DNA of 64,000 bases, taken from NCBI RefSeq assembly GCF_014784055.1, contig NZ_CP061813.1, forward strand, positions 2,986,001-3,050,000, in the 5' to 3' direction. The DNA comes from Polaribacter haliotis. GTDB lineage: Bacteria > Bacteroidota > Bacteroidia > Flavobacteriales > Flavobacteriaceae. Below, piece by piece: positions 9,455-18,820 of this stretch (within the stretch, counting starts at the first letter, position 1; the number at the start of each line of letters is the position of its first letter). The notes beneath the pieces are model-generated. The model was not told the DNA's origin, made no database searches, and worked only from the letters and a program-made list of their open reading frames with translations. Both the position numbers and the translations under genes were made by a program.

Positions 9455-9538
9455 ATTTTATTTCTCTTTCGTTAAAGGTAAAGAAAAAAATGATTATTTA
9501 AATTATTTATTTTTAAATCAAACATTTATAAAAAAAAG

Positions 9539-9576
9539 AAATTAGGTTATTTCTAAATTTAGAAATAACCTAATTT
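9539..9576. terminator. Perfect 38-base palindromic terminator after ppc
   Basis: Two exactly complementary 19-base arms meet at 9557/9558. The arm reads AAATTAGGTTATTTCTAAA. The structure lies between the PEP carboxylase stop (9608) and the upstream side of the YifB gene. A-rich sequence on its left would give a U-rich transcript on the minus strand, as expected of an intrinsic terminator, though the stem itself is AT-rich. Confidence 0.75.
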
Positions 9577-9607
9577 TAATTTATAACAAGGATGCTATAA
9601 TTAGATT

Positions 9608-12187
9608 TTAAGCAGAATTCCTACTTGCATTAATATTCCCAAAAAGAGAACGCATTACCATTTTTTCGAAGATTTCTAATTCCTCTGAGTTTCCTTCCGT
9701 TTTTTGTAATTCTTGGATTTTCTTTAACGCATATTGCTGAATTGTTAATAATGGTAAAACAATTTGCTCTCTTATTTCAATTGAAGCTTTTCCTACAGGG
9801 AAATTTTCCATGAGTTCTGTATGTCCAGCCAATTTTAATAACAACCTTTTTGTAGTTTTAAATTCTTCGTGAATTAATTTCCAAAATTCGCCAAATTCTT
9901 TGTCATTAGCCATATATGCTGTTAATTCGAAGAAAGATTTTGTTAAACTCATCATACTATTTTCTAGTAAGGTTTTAAAGAAATCTGAGGCGTTATAAAA
10001 TTCTACAATTTCATCAAATCGATTCGCATCTTCGTATTTTTTTAACGCAGTTCCAACTCCAAAAAACCCAGGAACGTTTTGTTTTAATTGACTCCAGCTA
10101 CCTACAAAAGGGATTGCTCTTAAAGCAGAGAAATCTAATTCTGCAGACGAAGAACGTTTACTTGGTCTACTACCAATATTTGTTTTTGCATAGTACTTTA
10201 ACGTACTCATTTTTTCTAAATAAGGTAAAAATTTCGGATGATTTTTAAAATCTACATAAGTTTGGTAACTTGTAGAAGCTAAATCGTCTATTAATTTTCT
10301 GTGATCGTCATTTAATTGATCTTTTGTAAAAACTTCATTTTTAATTCCAGAACTTAATAATTGTTCTAAATTATATTGCGAAGAATTTTTTGTTCCGAAG
10401 TTAGAGCTAATTGTTTGTCCTTGAACCGTTAATTGAATTTCTTTATCTTCGATAGTTGGACCTAAAGACGCATAAAATTGATGTGTTTTTCCTCCACCTC
10501 TTGCAGGAGGTCCTCCACGTCCGTCAAAGAAAATTACTTCGATATCAAATTCTCTGGAAACTTTTGTAAGCGCTTCTTTTGCTTTAAATATTCCCCAATT
10601 TGCCATTAAATAACCACCATCTTTTGTTCCGTCAGAAAAACCTAACATAATAGTTTGTTTGTCTTTTCTTTTAGATACATGATGTCTGTAAACTCTATTA
10701 GAATATAAAGTTCGCATTACATCTTCTGCATTTATTAGATCTTCTACAGTTTCAAAAAGTGGAATAACATCTACTGGCAATTCATTTTCGAAACCACATA
10801 AATTTAACATGGCAAAAGTTTCCATTACATTTAAAGCAGTTTGATTATTACTTATAATGTAACGATTTGCACCACGTTCTCCATTTCTAGATTGTATTTC
10901 TTTTAGTGCATACATAGACTCGATTGTTTTTACTGAAATCTCATCCGTTAAATTCGCAGGATCTATGTTTCCTTTTACCAAAGAAAGAATTTCTATTTGC
11001 TCCTCTTCAGAAAGATGTATGTAGTTTTTTGGGAAAGTAGTATCGCCCATTTCTTGCATATCTTTTACGATTTGCGTAAATGCTGTGTGATGCACTCTAC
11101 TATCTTGTCTAATATCTAAAGTAGCGAAATGGAAACCGAAAATTCTAACTTTATTGATAAAGTCATTCAATTCATCAATAAATAAAGATTGATGTTTCGT
11201 TTCGATAATTTCTCTCGCTTTTTCTAATTCTTCTAATAGTATTTTTTGATTAAAATTTACTTTTGTGTAACTTCTAACAACGTGTTTGTATAATCTTTTT
11301 TCAACTTTTGATAAAATTTCTTGAACCCCATCAAAAGTAAAACGTCTTTTTAATCTTCTAACATCTCTATAGTAATTTCTTAAAATAGTTTGACGCAATC
11401 TCTCTGCAACATCTAACGTGATTTTTGTAGTTACAAATGGGTTTCCATCTCTATCTCCTCCTGGCCAAAAACCTAAATCTATAATTTCGTTATCTATTGG
11501 TTTTCCATCGTAAATATTGTTCTGTATATAATTGTAGATTTTAGATACAGAATCATAAAATACATTCTCTAAATACCAAATTAAACTTACGGCTTCATCA
11601 AAAGGAGAAGGTTTAGCTTTTTTGTAAAATGGTGTTTTACCTAATTGAGCTAACAAGTTTTTAATTAAAAGTAAATCGTCGTTTTGTATTGCTTTATCTA
11701 AATCTGTAATAATTCCTAAAACAGATCCAGGGTAAAACTGTGTTGGATGTGCAGTTAAAACCACACGTACTTTAAATTCCTCTAAGTACGATTTTAATTC
11801 TTCTTTTTTATTTCCTAAAATTGCCAATTCTTCCGAACTTCTTAAAGTACCAACCCCATCCATATTATTTACAATAGGAAATGCGGCGTCTTCAATTGCA
11901 TCAAATAAAACAACTTGACGTTCTATATATTGAATGAAGCGAAATAGTAAATCGGTTTTTTCTTTTTCTGAAGGGTTTTCTTGATACTTTCTAAAAAATG
12001 TTTCTACAATTTCTGTAGGATTTTTACCTTCTTGAAATCCTTTTTTACATACTTTATGAAATAATGGCAAGAAAACACCAGTATTGCTAATTGTATCGAA
12101 AGGTAAGGTCATGAAAATACTGTTGTAAATTTGGTATTTAGACAACACATTCTCATTAAATCGTGAAAGTTTTGGTAACGTAGACAT
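9608..12187 (-). CDS. ppc: Phosphoenolpyruvate carboxylase
   Basis: An 859-residue enzyme that carboxylates PEP with bicarbonate to oxaloacetate, refilling the TCA cycle. The catalytic histidine motif VLTAHPTQ (His147), the GGDRDGNPFV motif near 246-255 and the glycine-rich FFDGRGGPPARGGG loop are all intact. The last residues are RNSA instead of the classical QNTG at the C-terminus that contributes to the active site, a divergence that may be typical of Bacteroidota PEPCs. It is monocistronic, with its own terminator. Confidence 0.96.
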   Translation of the reverse strand: MSTLPKLSRFNENVLSKYQIYNSIFMTLPFDTISNTGVFLPLFHKVCKKGFQEGKNPTEIVETFFRKYQENPSEKEKTDLLFRFIQYIERQVVLFDAIEDAAFPIVNNMDGVGTLRSSEELAILGNKKEELKSYLEEFKVRVVLTAHPTQFYPGSVLGIITDLDKAIQNDDLLLIKNLLAQLGKTPFYKKAKPSPFDEAVSLIWYLENVFYDSVSKIYNYIQNNIYDGKPIDNEIIDLGFWPGGDRDGNPFVTTKITLDVAERLRQTILRNYYRDVRRLKRRFTFDGVQEILSKVEKRLYKHVVRSYTKVNFNQKILLEELEKAREIIETKHQSLFIDELNDFINKVRIFGFHFATLDIRQDSRVHHTAFTQIVKDMQEMGDTTFPKNYIHLSEEEQIEILSLVKGNIDPANLTDEISVKTIESMYALKEIQSRNGERGANRYIISNNQTALNVMETFAMLNLCGFENELPVDVIPLFETVEDLINAEDVMRTLYSNRVYRHHVSKRKDKQTIMLGFSDGTKDGGYLMANWGIFKAKEALTKVSREFDIEVIFFDGRGGPPARGGGKTHQFYASLGPTIEDKEIQLTVQGQTISSNFGTKNSSQYNLEQLLSSGIKNEVFTKDQLNDDHRKLIDDLASTSYQTYVDFKNHPKFLPYLEKMSTLKYYAKTNIGSRPSKRSSSAELDFSALRAIPFVGSWSQLKQNVPGFFGVGTALKKYEDANRFDEIVEFYNASDFFKTLLENSMMSLTKSFFELTAYMANDKEFGEFWKLIHEEFKTTKRLLLKLAGHTELMENFPVGKASIEIREQIVLPLLTIQQYALKKIQELQKTEGNSEELEIFEKMVMRSLFGNINASRNSA

Positions 12188-12207
12188 TTTTTATAAATTT
12201 TATAAGG

Positions 12208-12236
12208 TAAAGCTACAAAAAAGGACAGTTACAAAA
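12208..12236 (-). promoter_or_regulatory. Possible ppc promoter
   Basis: On the minus strand TAGCTTTA (12215-12208) matches the Bacteroidota -7 consensus TAnnTTTG at seven of eight positions. A TTTTG (12236-12232) lies 16 bases upstream, slightly closer than typical. The ppc ATG follows about 20 bases downstream. Suggestive only. Confidence 0.35.
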
Positions 12237-12322
12237 CTTAGGTTTATGGTAATAATTAGTTTTTTAATTACGAAAACGATATAAATTTAGGGTGTAATTT
12301 TGTAAAATGATAAAACCTATAA

Positions 12323-12715
12323 TTATTGCTTATTTAAGAAGTATGGCTGAATTCTATTTTGAATCAAATGAAGGTTCCATCTTGTTGGATCATTTTTCAA
12401 TAAAAAACCTTTTAAAAAATTTTCATTTTGATATTTATTATAATCATCATAAATAAAAACAGAAGGTTTTTTACCAATAAATTTAGAATTTATAACCATT
12501 ATATTATTTTCAATATCAAAAGCATCTACAGTTACAAACTCCAAACCTTCTAAATCTAGTTTTTTATTTAGTGCAGAAAAACTATTGACATCTTTTTCAA
12601 GTTCGAAAGTATAAATACTAAGAGGTTTTTCTTTCTTTGTAAGATCTGTTTTTTGAGCAAATAAAGAAATACTAATAAATAAGGCAGAGAACAAAAATAG
12701 ATTACGTTTTTTCAT
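12323..12715 (-). CDS. Secreted hypothetical protein
   Basis: A 130-residue protein I do not recognise. Residues 1-20 form a clear Sec signal ending in LFAQ, the usual Bacteroidota signal-peptidase context, so it is periplasmic or outer-membrane associated. The mature part is mixed alpha/beta without cysteines. It alternates hydrophobic segments such as LEFVTVDAFDI and KPSVFIYDDY, which might suggest a small thioredoxin-like or ligand-binding fold without catalytic cysteines. It follows the DsbD-like gene by 54 bases on the same strand, so a link to envelope redox is possible. Confidence 0.7.
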   Translation of the reverse strand: MKKRNLFLFSALFISISLFAQKTDLTKKEKPLSIYTFELEKDVNSFSALNKKLDLEGLEFVTVDAFDIENNIMVINSKFIGKKPSVFIYDDYNKYQNENFLKGFLLKNDPTRWNLHLIQNRIQPYFLNKQ

Positions 12716-12769
12716 AATTTAATAGGTTGAGATTGATTGATGTATTTCTATCAATATTTGTACCAATTC

Positions 12770-14746
12770 TTACTTTTTATTAAAATTTTCTATCCCTTTT
12801 TGTAGCCAATCTTTATAGGTTTCTGTATCTGTATATTGTTGAGGTGTATTTAAAATTTCTAAATTGGCATTCATTAAAACATAATAAGGTTGAGATGCAT
12901 TTTTAAAGTTTACAACTTGAAATGTAGACCATTTATCTCCATAAGTTCTTATCTGCTTAATTTTGCCATTCGCTTTCTTAAAATCGAATTGAGCATCTTC
13001 TGGAAGCTTCTTTTCATTATCATCTACATATAAGGATATTAAAATATACTCATTTTTAAGAATGTTATAAACTTCTGGATTGCTCCAAACGTTTTCTTCC
13101 ATTTTACGACAATTTACACAAGCCCAACCTGTAAAATCTAAAAGAATTGGTTTGTTGGTTTCTTTTGCAACAGCCAAACCTTCATCGAAATCTTTGTAGC
13201 AATTTAAACCTAAAGGACAATCGTTTTCTTGTTCGTAAATACTATAAAATTGCGGAGGTGGAAAACCACTTAAAGCGTTTAAATTCCATGTAGGATTTTT
13301 AAAAGTTCCAGGAATTAAATAAATAACAAAAGCCATTACTAAAACACCAAATGAAACTCTAGAAAAAGAAAGTTTTTTAATTGGAGAATCGTGTGGGAAT
13401 TTAATTTTACCTAAAAGATACAATCCAAGTCCGAAGAAAATAATAATCCAAATTCCAATAAAAATTTCACGTTTAAAAATTCCCCAATGTCCAACTAAAT
13501 CGGAGTTTGATAAAAACTTAAATGCCAATGCTAATTCTAAGAAACCTAAAACTACTTTGGTTGTATTTAGCCATCCACCAGATTTTGGTAAAGAATTTAA
13601 CCAGCTTGGAAACAGTGCAAATAAGGCAAAAGGTAAAGCTAAAGCAACTCCAAAACCAGACATTCCTGCCGTAAGTTGCATGGCTCCACCATCTGAAGTT
13701 AAAGAGCCTGCTAATAAAGAACCTAAAATTGGTCCAGTACAAGAAAATGAAACAATTGCCAACGTTAATGCCATAAAGAAAATACCGATAATACCTCCAA
13801 TACTGGAAGCAGAATCCATTTTATTTCCCCAAGAACTTGGTAGTGTAATTTCGTAATACCCAAAGAAAGAACCTGCGAAAAATACCAATATCGCAAAGAA
13901 GAAAATATTTAACCAAACATTTGTGGAAATGGTGTTTAAGATTTCTGGATCTAAACTATCTAAAAAATGAAAAGGCAAACTTAATAAGATATAAATAGCA
14001 ACAATAAAAATACCATATAAAATAGCGTTAGAAACTCCTTTTCTTTTACTTTGAGATTGTTTGGTGAAAAATGAAACTGTTAAAGGAATCATTGGGAAAA
14101 CACAAGGTGTTAACAGTGCTAATAATCCACCAACAAAACCTAAGAAAAAGATATTAAATAAAGAACTATTAGTTTCAGTATCTTCCTTTGAATCTGTTTT
14201 TAAAAGAGCCGTATTTTTTAAATCTAATTTTAGTTTTTTCGATAAAAGTTTACTTTTATTATCCAAAGAAATAGTTTCTGTTACTTCTTTATTATCTTTA
14301 AGAGAAAAAGAAAAAGTTTCGTCTATTTGGATGCAAGCTTCTTTACAAACTTGCCCTAAAAGACTAATTTTTATAATCTCTATTTTAGGGTCTTCAACTT
14401 TAATTCTTTGTGTTATTTTGGCGTAATCTTTGAAGAAAATTTCTTCTTTTTCCCATACTTCAGTGTACTCTTTATGAGTTTCACTTTCTTTAGCATCTCC
14501 AATTAATTTAAAGCCAACCTCTTCATCTGTATAACAAGTACAAATTTTCAATGGCATAGATGCACCTTCAGGATTATATTGAGAATATAAATGCCATTCA
14601 GGAAAAAGATCTGCTTCAAAAATTAAATCGTATTCAGTTTCAGAAACTTTATTAATTGAAGATTTCCAAACAATCGGGTTTTCTTCAGTTTGAGAAAAAA
14701 TAGAGAGTGTAATAAATAACAGGAAAATGGAAAAAACTTTTTTCAT
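12770..14746 (-). CDS. dsbD: DsbD-family thiol:disulfide interchange protein
   Basis: A 658-residue membrane reductant conduit that carries electrons from cytoplasmic thioredoxin to periplasmic thiol proteins. The order is signal peptide (1-18), DsbD alpha/DsbC-like domain (about 20-150, with the redox-type CTCYTD and QVCKEACIQ cysteines), central helical domain (about 195-480) carrying FLTPCVFPMIPLT and FSCTGPILG with its paired cysteines, and a C-terminal thioredoxin domain with CVNC at 543-546. Every redox cysteine pair expected is visible. It is 23 bases downstream of a TlpA-like gene, probably one operon supplying envelope disulfide reduction. Confidence 0.93.
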   Translation of the reverse strand: MKKVFSIFLLFITLSIFSQTEENPIVWKSSINKVSETEYDLIFEADLFPEWHLYSQYNPEGASMPLKICTCYTDEEVGFKLIGDAKESETHKEYTEVWEKEEIFFKDYAKITQRIKVEDPKIEIIKISLLGQVCKEACIQIDETFSFSLKDNKEVTETISLDNKSKLLSKKLKLDLKNTALLKTDSKEDTETNSSLFNIFFLGFVGGLLALLTPCVFPMIPLTVSFFTKQSQSKRKGVSNAILYGIFIVAIYILLSLPFHFLDSLDPEILNTISTNVWLNIFFFAILVFFAGSFFGYYEITLPSSWGNKMDSASSIGGIIGIFFMALTLAIVSFSCTGPILGSLLAGSLTSDGGAMQLTAGMSGFGVALALPFALFALFPSWLNSLPKSGGWLNTTKVVLGFLELALAFKFLSNSDLVGHWGIFKREIFIGIWIIIFFGLGLYLLGKIKFPHDSPIKKLSFSRVSFGVLVMAFVIYLIPGTFKNPTWNLNALSGFPPPQFYSIYEQENDCPLGLNCYKDFDEGLAVAKETNKPILLDFTGWACVNCRKMEENVWSNPEVYNILKNEYILISLYVDDNEKKLPEDAQFDFKKANGKIKQIRTYGDKWSTFQVVNFKNASQPYYVLMNANLEILNTPQQYTDTETYKDWLQKGIENFNKK

Positions 14747-14769
14747 AGTAACTTAATATTTATGAAATA

Positions 14770-16149
14770 TTAAAGATTTAAATCATTTAAAGTCTCCACT
14801 AATTTTTTATCTGAAGGTCTTGGAGCATTCGCACTAACGATGTTTCCTTGTGGATCAATTAATATAAAACGAGGAATTCCTTTGATTCCATAATCTTGTA
14901 TAAATTTAGAATCCCAATTGTTATCAGCCATTAATTGTAAACCACCTAATTCTCTATCAACAATCATTTTTTTCCACTTTTCGTAGTCTTTTTCTGTATC
15001 AATAGAAATGCTTACAAACTCGATATTTTTATCGTGAAACTCTTTTTCTACTTTCTTTAAAGATGGAATTTCGGCAATACAAGGCCCACACCAAGTTGCC
15101 CAAACATCTATATAAACGTATTTACCTTTTAAATCGTCTAAAGATTTTGTGCCACCAGCATTGTTTTCGAAATCTGTAAATTTAGGAGAAGGATTTCCTT
15201 TCGATAAAGACATGATTTTTTTATACTCAGCATCAATTTTTGCGTTGTTAACTTCGTCTGTAGAATTTTTGCTGTAAATCGAATAATAATCTTCTAAATC
15301 TTCTGTATATGTAATTCCATATTGAGCATCTGCATACAATAAGTTGTTTTTAATTTTCTGACTTTTTAAGCCTGTAATAGTTTTTAAATAAGCAATATCT
15401 CTTGCAATAGTAGAATCTTTTTTAACCAAATCGTTCGACTTATCTCTAAGTTCGGAACCTACTAACATTCTGTAAGATTGAGAAAATAGGAAATCGCTCT
15501 CGTTTTCTATATCTAAACCCTCTAGGTCACTTAAAAAGCCTTCAGAAGGTTCAAATTCTCTATTCTTAGTATAATAACCATGGTAAGATTTGTAATTTTT
15601 TAAGAAAGAAAGATAGTTGTACTTAATATTTTTTAATTCTTTGGTTTTAAAGTCTTCAGAAATACCATCTGTATTGTTAATTAAATCTTCTTCACCAACT
15701 TTTATTTTTAAAACATGCTCTTTAAAATCAGCTTCGTTTTTAGAAAACATTTCTTTTTGATCTCCCATCAAATCAGAAGCTAATTTTCCTTTTTGAAGTA
15801 TATAATTATTAACTGCATTATTACTACCTGTTATTTGAGCAGTTGAATCTTTCTTTTTTGAATCGTATGTAATATTTAATTCAGATCCATTTGGAAGATA
15901 CAATTCACTCATATTATTGTTTTCTCTTAGGACATATAAATCTGTTCCTAAAGCTAATGTATCTGCAAAAGAACCATCTTCAGATAAGGTAATTTCTTTT
16001 TTATTTCCCCAATTTAATTGACTGTGGACAGTCAATTTTTTTGCTGTAGTATTTTCGATTTTTCCAGAAATAAGAGCATAATCTACTTTCTTCTCAGGTT
16101 CACAAGAAACCATTGTTATAATCGCTAATAAAAGGACAAATTTTTTCAT
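14770..16149 (-). CDS. TlpA-like thiol-disulfide oxidoreductase lipoprotein (DUF4369)
   Basis: A periplasmic thioredoxin-fold reductase. The ATG at 16149 gives a 459-residue protein beginning with a lipoprotein signal (ITMVSC); the longer frame from 16188 adds 13 residues before the signal and is rejected. An N-terminal DUF4369-like beta domain (about 25-125) is followed by a helical linker and a C-terminal AhpC/TSA-type thioredoxin domain with WATWCGPC (Cys354, Cys357) and the cis-proline GIPRFILID. The gene sits just upstream of dsbD, the likely electron donor. Its client proteins cannot be deduced. Confidence 0.9.
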   Translation of the reverse strand: MKKFVLLLAIITMVSCEPEKKVDYALISGKIENTTAKKLTVHSQLNWGNKKEITLSEDGSFADTLALGTDLYVLRENNNMSELYLPNGSELNITYDSKKKDSTAQITGSNNAVNNYILQKGKLASDLMGDQKEMFSKNEADFKEHVLKIKVGEEDLINNTDGISEDFKTKELKNIKYNYLSFLKNYKSYHGYYTKNREFEPSEGFLSDLEGLDIENESDFLFSQSYRMLVGSELRDKSNDLVKKDSTIARDIAYLKTITGLKSQKIKNNLLYADAQYGITYTEDLEDYYSIYSKNSTDEVNNAKIDAEYKKIMSLSKGNPSPKFTDFENNAGGTKSLDDLKGKYVYIDVWATWCGPCIAEIPSLKKVEKEFHDKNIEFVSISIDTEKDYEKWKKMIVDRELGGLQLMADNNWDSKFIQDYGIKGIPRFILIDPQGNIVSANAPRPSDKKLVETLNDLNL

Positions 16150-16200
16150 AAGATTTTGGTATTTTAAATTGAAGAGATAAAGATACAAAAACCTTTCTTG

Positions 16201-17514
16201 CTAAGAGTTTAGAATGCTAATATTGATGATTTTTGGCATATTCTTAACATAGAATCTACGATCTTGTCTTTTACCAATCACCCAAATAATATCGTTATTA
16301 TTGTTGCAAAGCAACCAAGTTTGGTTTTTTTCTAAAAGCGACATTTTCTCGTCTTTAAAATATTTACTCAACTTCTTTTTACCTTGCATTCCTTTTGGGT
16401 AAAAATAATCGCCATTTTCCCATTTTCTTATGATTAATGGGAATTCTAAAGCATTTTCATTCACAAAAATGTTATTTTTAGTTTCTTCGGAAATTTCTGT
16501 TACTTTTTTAATGCTAAGAAGAAATGGTTCTGTAATTTTTGAAATGTTTTTCTCAATAAAGTAAGAAGTTGCAGTATTTTTTTCTTCAATTCTAGAAAGG
16601 ATTAAAAAATCTCTATCTTTTAATAAAACATGCGTTTTCGAAAATAATTGTTTCCCAGTTTGAGCACTCAATAACTGAAAAACATCATTCCATTCCATGA
16701 AATTATATTCTTTTAAAAGTTGATATAAATACGCCTTTGGATTTGATAATTGCTGAAGTTTAGAAACATCAAACTTTAAAAAACCTTCTTTCTTTGAAAT
16801 AATTTCTCTAGAAATATCACCAATTTTATCATCAATAATTTGCTGACTTTCCTTTAAGTTTTTAATGGTATTTGAAAATGTTTCTAATAAACTTGGGTTT
16901 ATTTCTTTTAGAACAGGAATTACGTTGTGTCTTATTTTATTTCGTGTGTATTTTGTAGAAGCGTTGCTTTTATCTTCTCGCCAATCGATATTATTTTTTG
17001 TTGCAAAATTGACAATTTCTTCACGAGAAAAAGCCAAAAGCGGACGCACAATATTTCCATTAATTTCTGGAATTCCAGTAAAACCCTCTAAACCTGTTCC
17101 ACGTGTTAAATTGATTAGAAAAGTTTCTAAATTATCGTCTGAATGATGTGCAGTTAAAACAACATCGAAACTGTTTTCTTCTATTAATTTTTGAAACAAT
17201 TCATAGCGCAAATTTCTTGCAGTTATTTGAGTAGATTCTTTGTTTTCCTTTGAAATTTCTTTGGTTTGGAATGATGTTGTAAAACAATCAATATCTAGTT
17301 TTTTTGATAAATTATTTACAAAATTTTCATCTAAATCGCTTTCTTTTTCTCGTAAATTGAAGTTGCAATGAGCCAAAGAAATATCAAAATTTAATTTTTT
17401 TAAAAGATGTGTTAAAACCACAGAATCTACACCACCAGAAATAGCGATTAAGATTTTTTGCTCCTTTAAAAAAGGAAACTTTTTGTTGATATGTTCTTTG
17501 AATTTTTGAAGCAT
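16201..17514 (-). CDS. tilS: tRNA(Ile)-lysidine synthase
   Basis: A 437-residue enzyme that ligates lysine to C34 of tRNA-Ile(CAU), changing its decoding from AUG to AUA. The N-type ATP pyrophosphatase P-loop ISGGVDS lies near residues 25-31, with the family motifs ARNLRYELF, TAHHSDDNLETFLINLTRGTG and TKYTRNKIRHNVIP. A C-terminal TilS domain ends with KGMQGKKKLSKYFKDEK. It lies 51 bases upstream of the TlpA-like gene on the same strand. Essential in most bacteria. Confidence 0.95.
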   Translation of the reverse strand: MLQKFKEHINKKFPFLKEQKILIAISGGVDSVVLTHLLKKLNFDISLAHCNFNLREKESDLDENFVNNLSKKLDIDCFTTSFQTKEISKENKESTQITARNLRYELFQKLIEENSFDVVLTAHHSDDNLETFLINLTRGTGLEGFTGIPEINGNIVRPLLAFSREEIVNFATKNNIDWREDKSNASTKYTRNKIRHNVIPVLKEINPSLLETFSNTIKNLKESQQIIDDKIGDISREIISKKEGFLKFDVSKLQQLSNPKAYLYQLLKEYNFMEWNDVFQLLSAQTGKQLFSKTHVLLKDRDFLILSRIEEKNTATSYFIEKNISKITEPFLLSIKKVTEISEETKNNIFVNENALEFPLIIRKWENGDYFYPKGMQGKKKLSKYFKDEKMSLLEKNQTWLLCNNNNDIIWVIGKRQDRRFYVKNMPKIINISILNS

Positions 17515-17654
17515 TTATGGTCTCAAAAGTAATGATTTATTAAAGATAATGTTTCAACAACTTCGAAAGGCTGTAAATCAAACTCATACTTTTAGATTAA
17601 CTAGATTTTTAAAAAATTAATGTTCATCAATTTTTATAATCTACTGTAAAGAAA

Positions 17655-17677
17655 AATTCGTGAATTCGTGGCAAACC
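17655..17677. repeat. Short direct-repeat word AATTCGTGAATTCGTGGCAA
   Basis: The intergenic stretch holds a doubled AATTCGTG word followed by GGCAAA. I recall this word from many flavobacterial intergenic regions, but no second clear copy is seen here apart from a vague echo near 48005 (TTTGTGAATTAGTGG). It lies between tilS and the hydrolase gene with no evident function. Confidence 0.35.
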
Positions 17678-17690
17678 TTTAATTCGTAAA

Positions 17691-18512
17691 TTAAATTTGA
17701 GAATTCAACCAATTTACAATATCAGTAAGCATTTCTTCTTTGCATAAATCGTTATGCAATTCATGATATCCATTTTCGAACAATTTTAAAGTAGCGTTTT
17801 TAGTGTTTTTAGAAAAGTCTATGCTTCCTTTATGATCGATAATTTTATCTTCTTTTCCATGTAAAATAAACATTGGAACTTTTAGTTGATGCGCATTTTC
17901 AATCGCCCATTTTCCAGTTTCAATAAATTTTATAGAAAAATTAGGACTTATTTTAGCATGAATTAAAGGGTCTTCTATATATTTTTCGACCTCTCTTTTT
18001 TCTCTAGAAATTGCATTGACATCCAGTTCATTGCCCATTGTTAAAGAAGGAATAATGTTTTGAAGTATTTTACCAACAAATAATTTTATTGCTGGTGGTT
18101 TAAATGCCAGTTTTAAAAACGGACTTGTAGCAACAACTCCTTTTAAAGAATGTTGTTTTTTTAAGGTATAGTTAATCACTGCATTTCCACCCATGGAATG
18201 TCCATACAAGAAAATAGGTTTGTTTGGAAACAGTTCTTTTGCCTTTTCTATGGTTTTAGAAATACTTTCTAAAACAGCTTCAAAATTGGGGTTATGCCCA
18301 CGTTTTCCTTCGGTTTTTCCATGACCAAAATGATCGAAAGCAACCACAGAATAGTTGTTTGATGTAAGTTTTTTTGCAACATGAACATATCGAGTGGAAT
18401 GTTCTCCCATTCCATGTACTAAAACTACTACAGCTTTTGTTTCTTTTGCTTTCCAATATTGTCCAAAAAATTTGGTCTTGTAAATACTAAAATTGAATGT
18501 ATCGTGTGTCAT
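17691..18512 (-). CDS. Alpha/beta hydrolase, monoacylglycerol-lipase-like
   Basis: A 273-residue serine hydrolase of the Hydrolase_4 (lysophospholipase/monoglyceride lipase) group. The nucleophile elbow GHSMGG is at 104-109 (Ser106), the acid in HGKEDKIIDHKG and the histidine in NGYHELHND; an oxyanion-type HGMGEHSTRY lies near residue 33. The start is set at 18512 because its ATG overlaps the TGA of the upstream small gene as ATGA, a translational-coupling arrangement. The frame to 18533 would only add seven residues. Likely cytoplasmic; the substrate is unknown, probably a lipid ester. Confidence 0.88.
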   Translation of the reverse strand: MTHDTFNFSIYKTKFFGQYWKAKETKAVVVLVHGMGEHSTRYVHVAKKLTSNNYSVVAFDHFGHGKTEGKRGHNPNFEAVLESISKTIEKAKELFPNKPIFLYGHSMGGNAVINYTLKKQHSLKGVVATSPFLKLAFKPPAIKLFVGKILQNIIPSLTMGNELDVNAISREKREVEKYIEDPLIHAKISPNFSIKFIETGKWAIENAHQLKVPMFILHGKEDKIIDHKGSIDFSKNTKNATLKLFENGYHELHNDLCKEEMLTDIVNWLNSQI

Positions 18513-18748
18513 GAGTTTTGTTTTTTTAACCAAACTCGAATTTCTTTTCGCAAAGAAACTTCTGGTTTTGGTAAGGGAATTGTTTTGCCAAATTGTTTAC
18601 TTCTGTTGAATTTAGAATACAAAATTTTTCGCTCTTTCCATTCTTCTGGAAATAACGCTAAATAACCATTAAACATATTTTGTTCTGTTGGTTTGTCTTC
18701 TAATTTATCGAATATTTTTTTGAATTTTTCGTCTTGGTTCGTAATCAT
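18509..18748 (-). CDS. Small conserved-looking hypothetical protein
   Basis: A 79-residue basic, soluble protein without signal or membrane segment (…KFKKIFDKLEDKPTEQNMFNGYLALFPEEWKERKI…). I do not recognise the family. It is judged real because its stop overlaps the ATG of the hydrolase gene by the ATGA arrangement and its composition is protein-like. It follows pabB after a 178-base gap that contains a hairpin repeat. It may be a small partner or regulator of the hydrolase. Confidence 0.65.
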   Translation of the reverse strand: MITNQDEKFKKIFDKLEDKPTEQNMFNGYLALFPEEWKERKILYSKFNRSKQFGKTIPLPKPEVSLRKEIRVWLKKQNS

Positions 18749-18820
18749 AAAGTAAAGATAAGTAAAGAAAATGTTTTTATAAGTTTGTGGTTCTTAAAAG
18801 CTAAAAGTTGGCAAAAATGC

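Noticed and set aside
14061..14426. A 121-codon plus-strand frame
   Set aside because: Antisense to the DsbD gene across its linker; no signal of its own and low-complexity product.
16150..16188. Longer N-terminus for the TlpA-like protein
   Set aside because: It would bury the lipoprotein signal behind 13 extra residues; the ATG at 16149 gives a normal signal.
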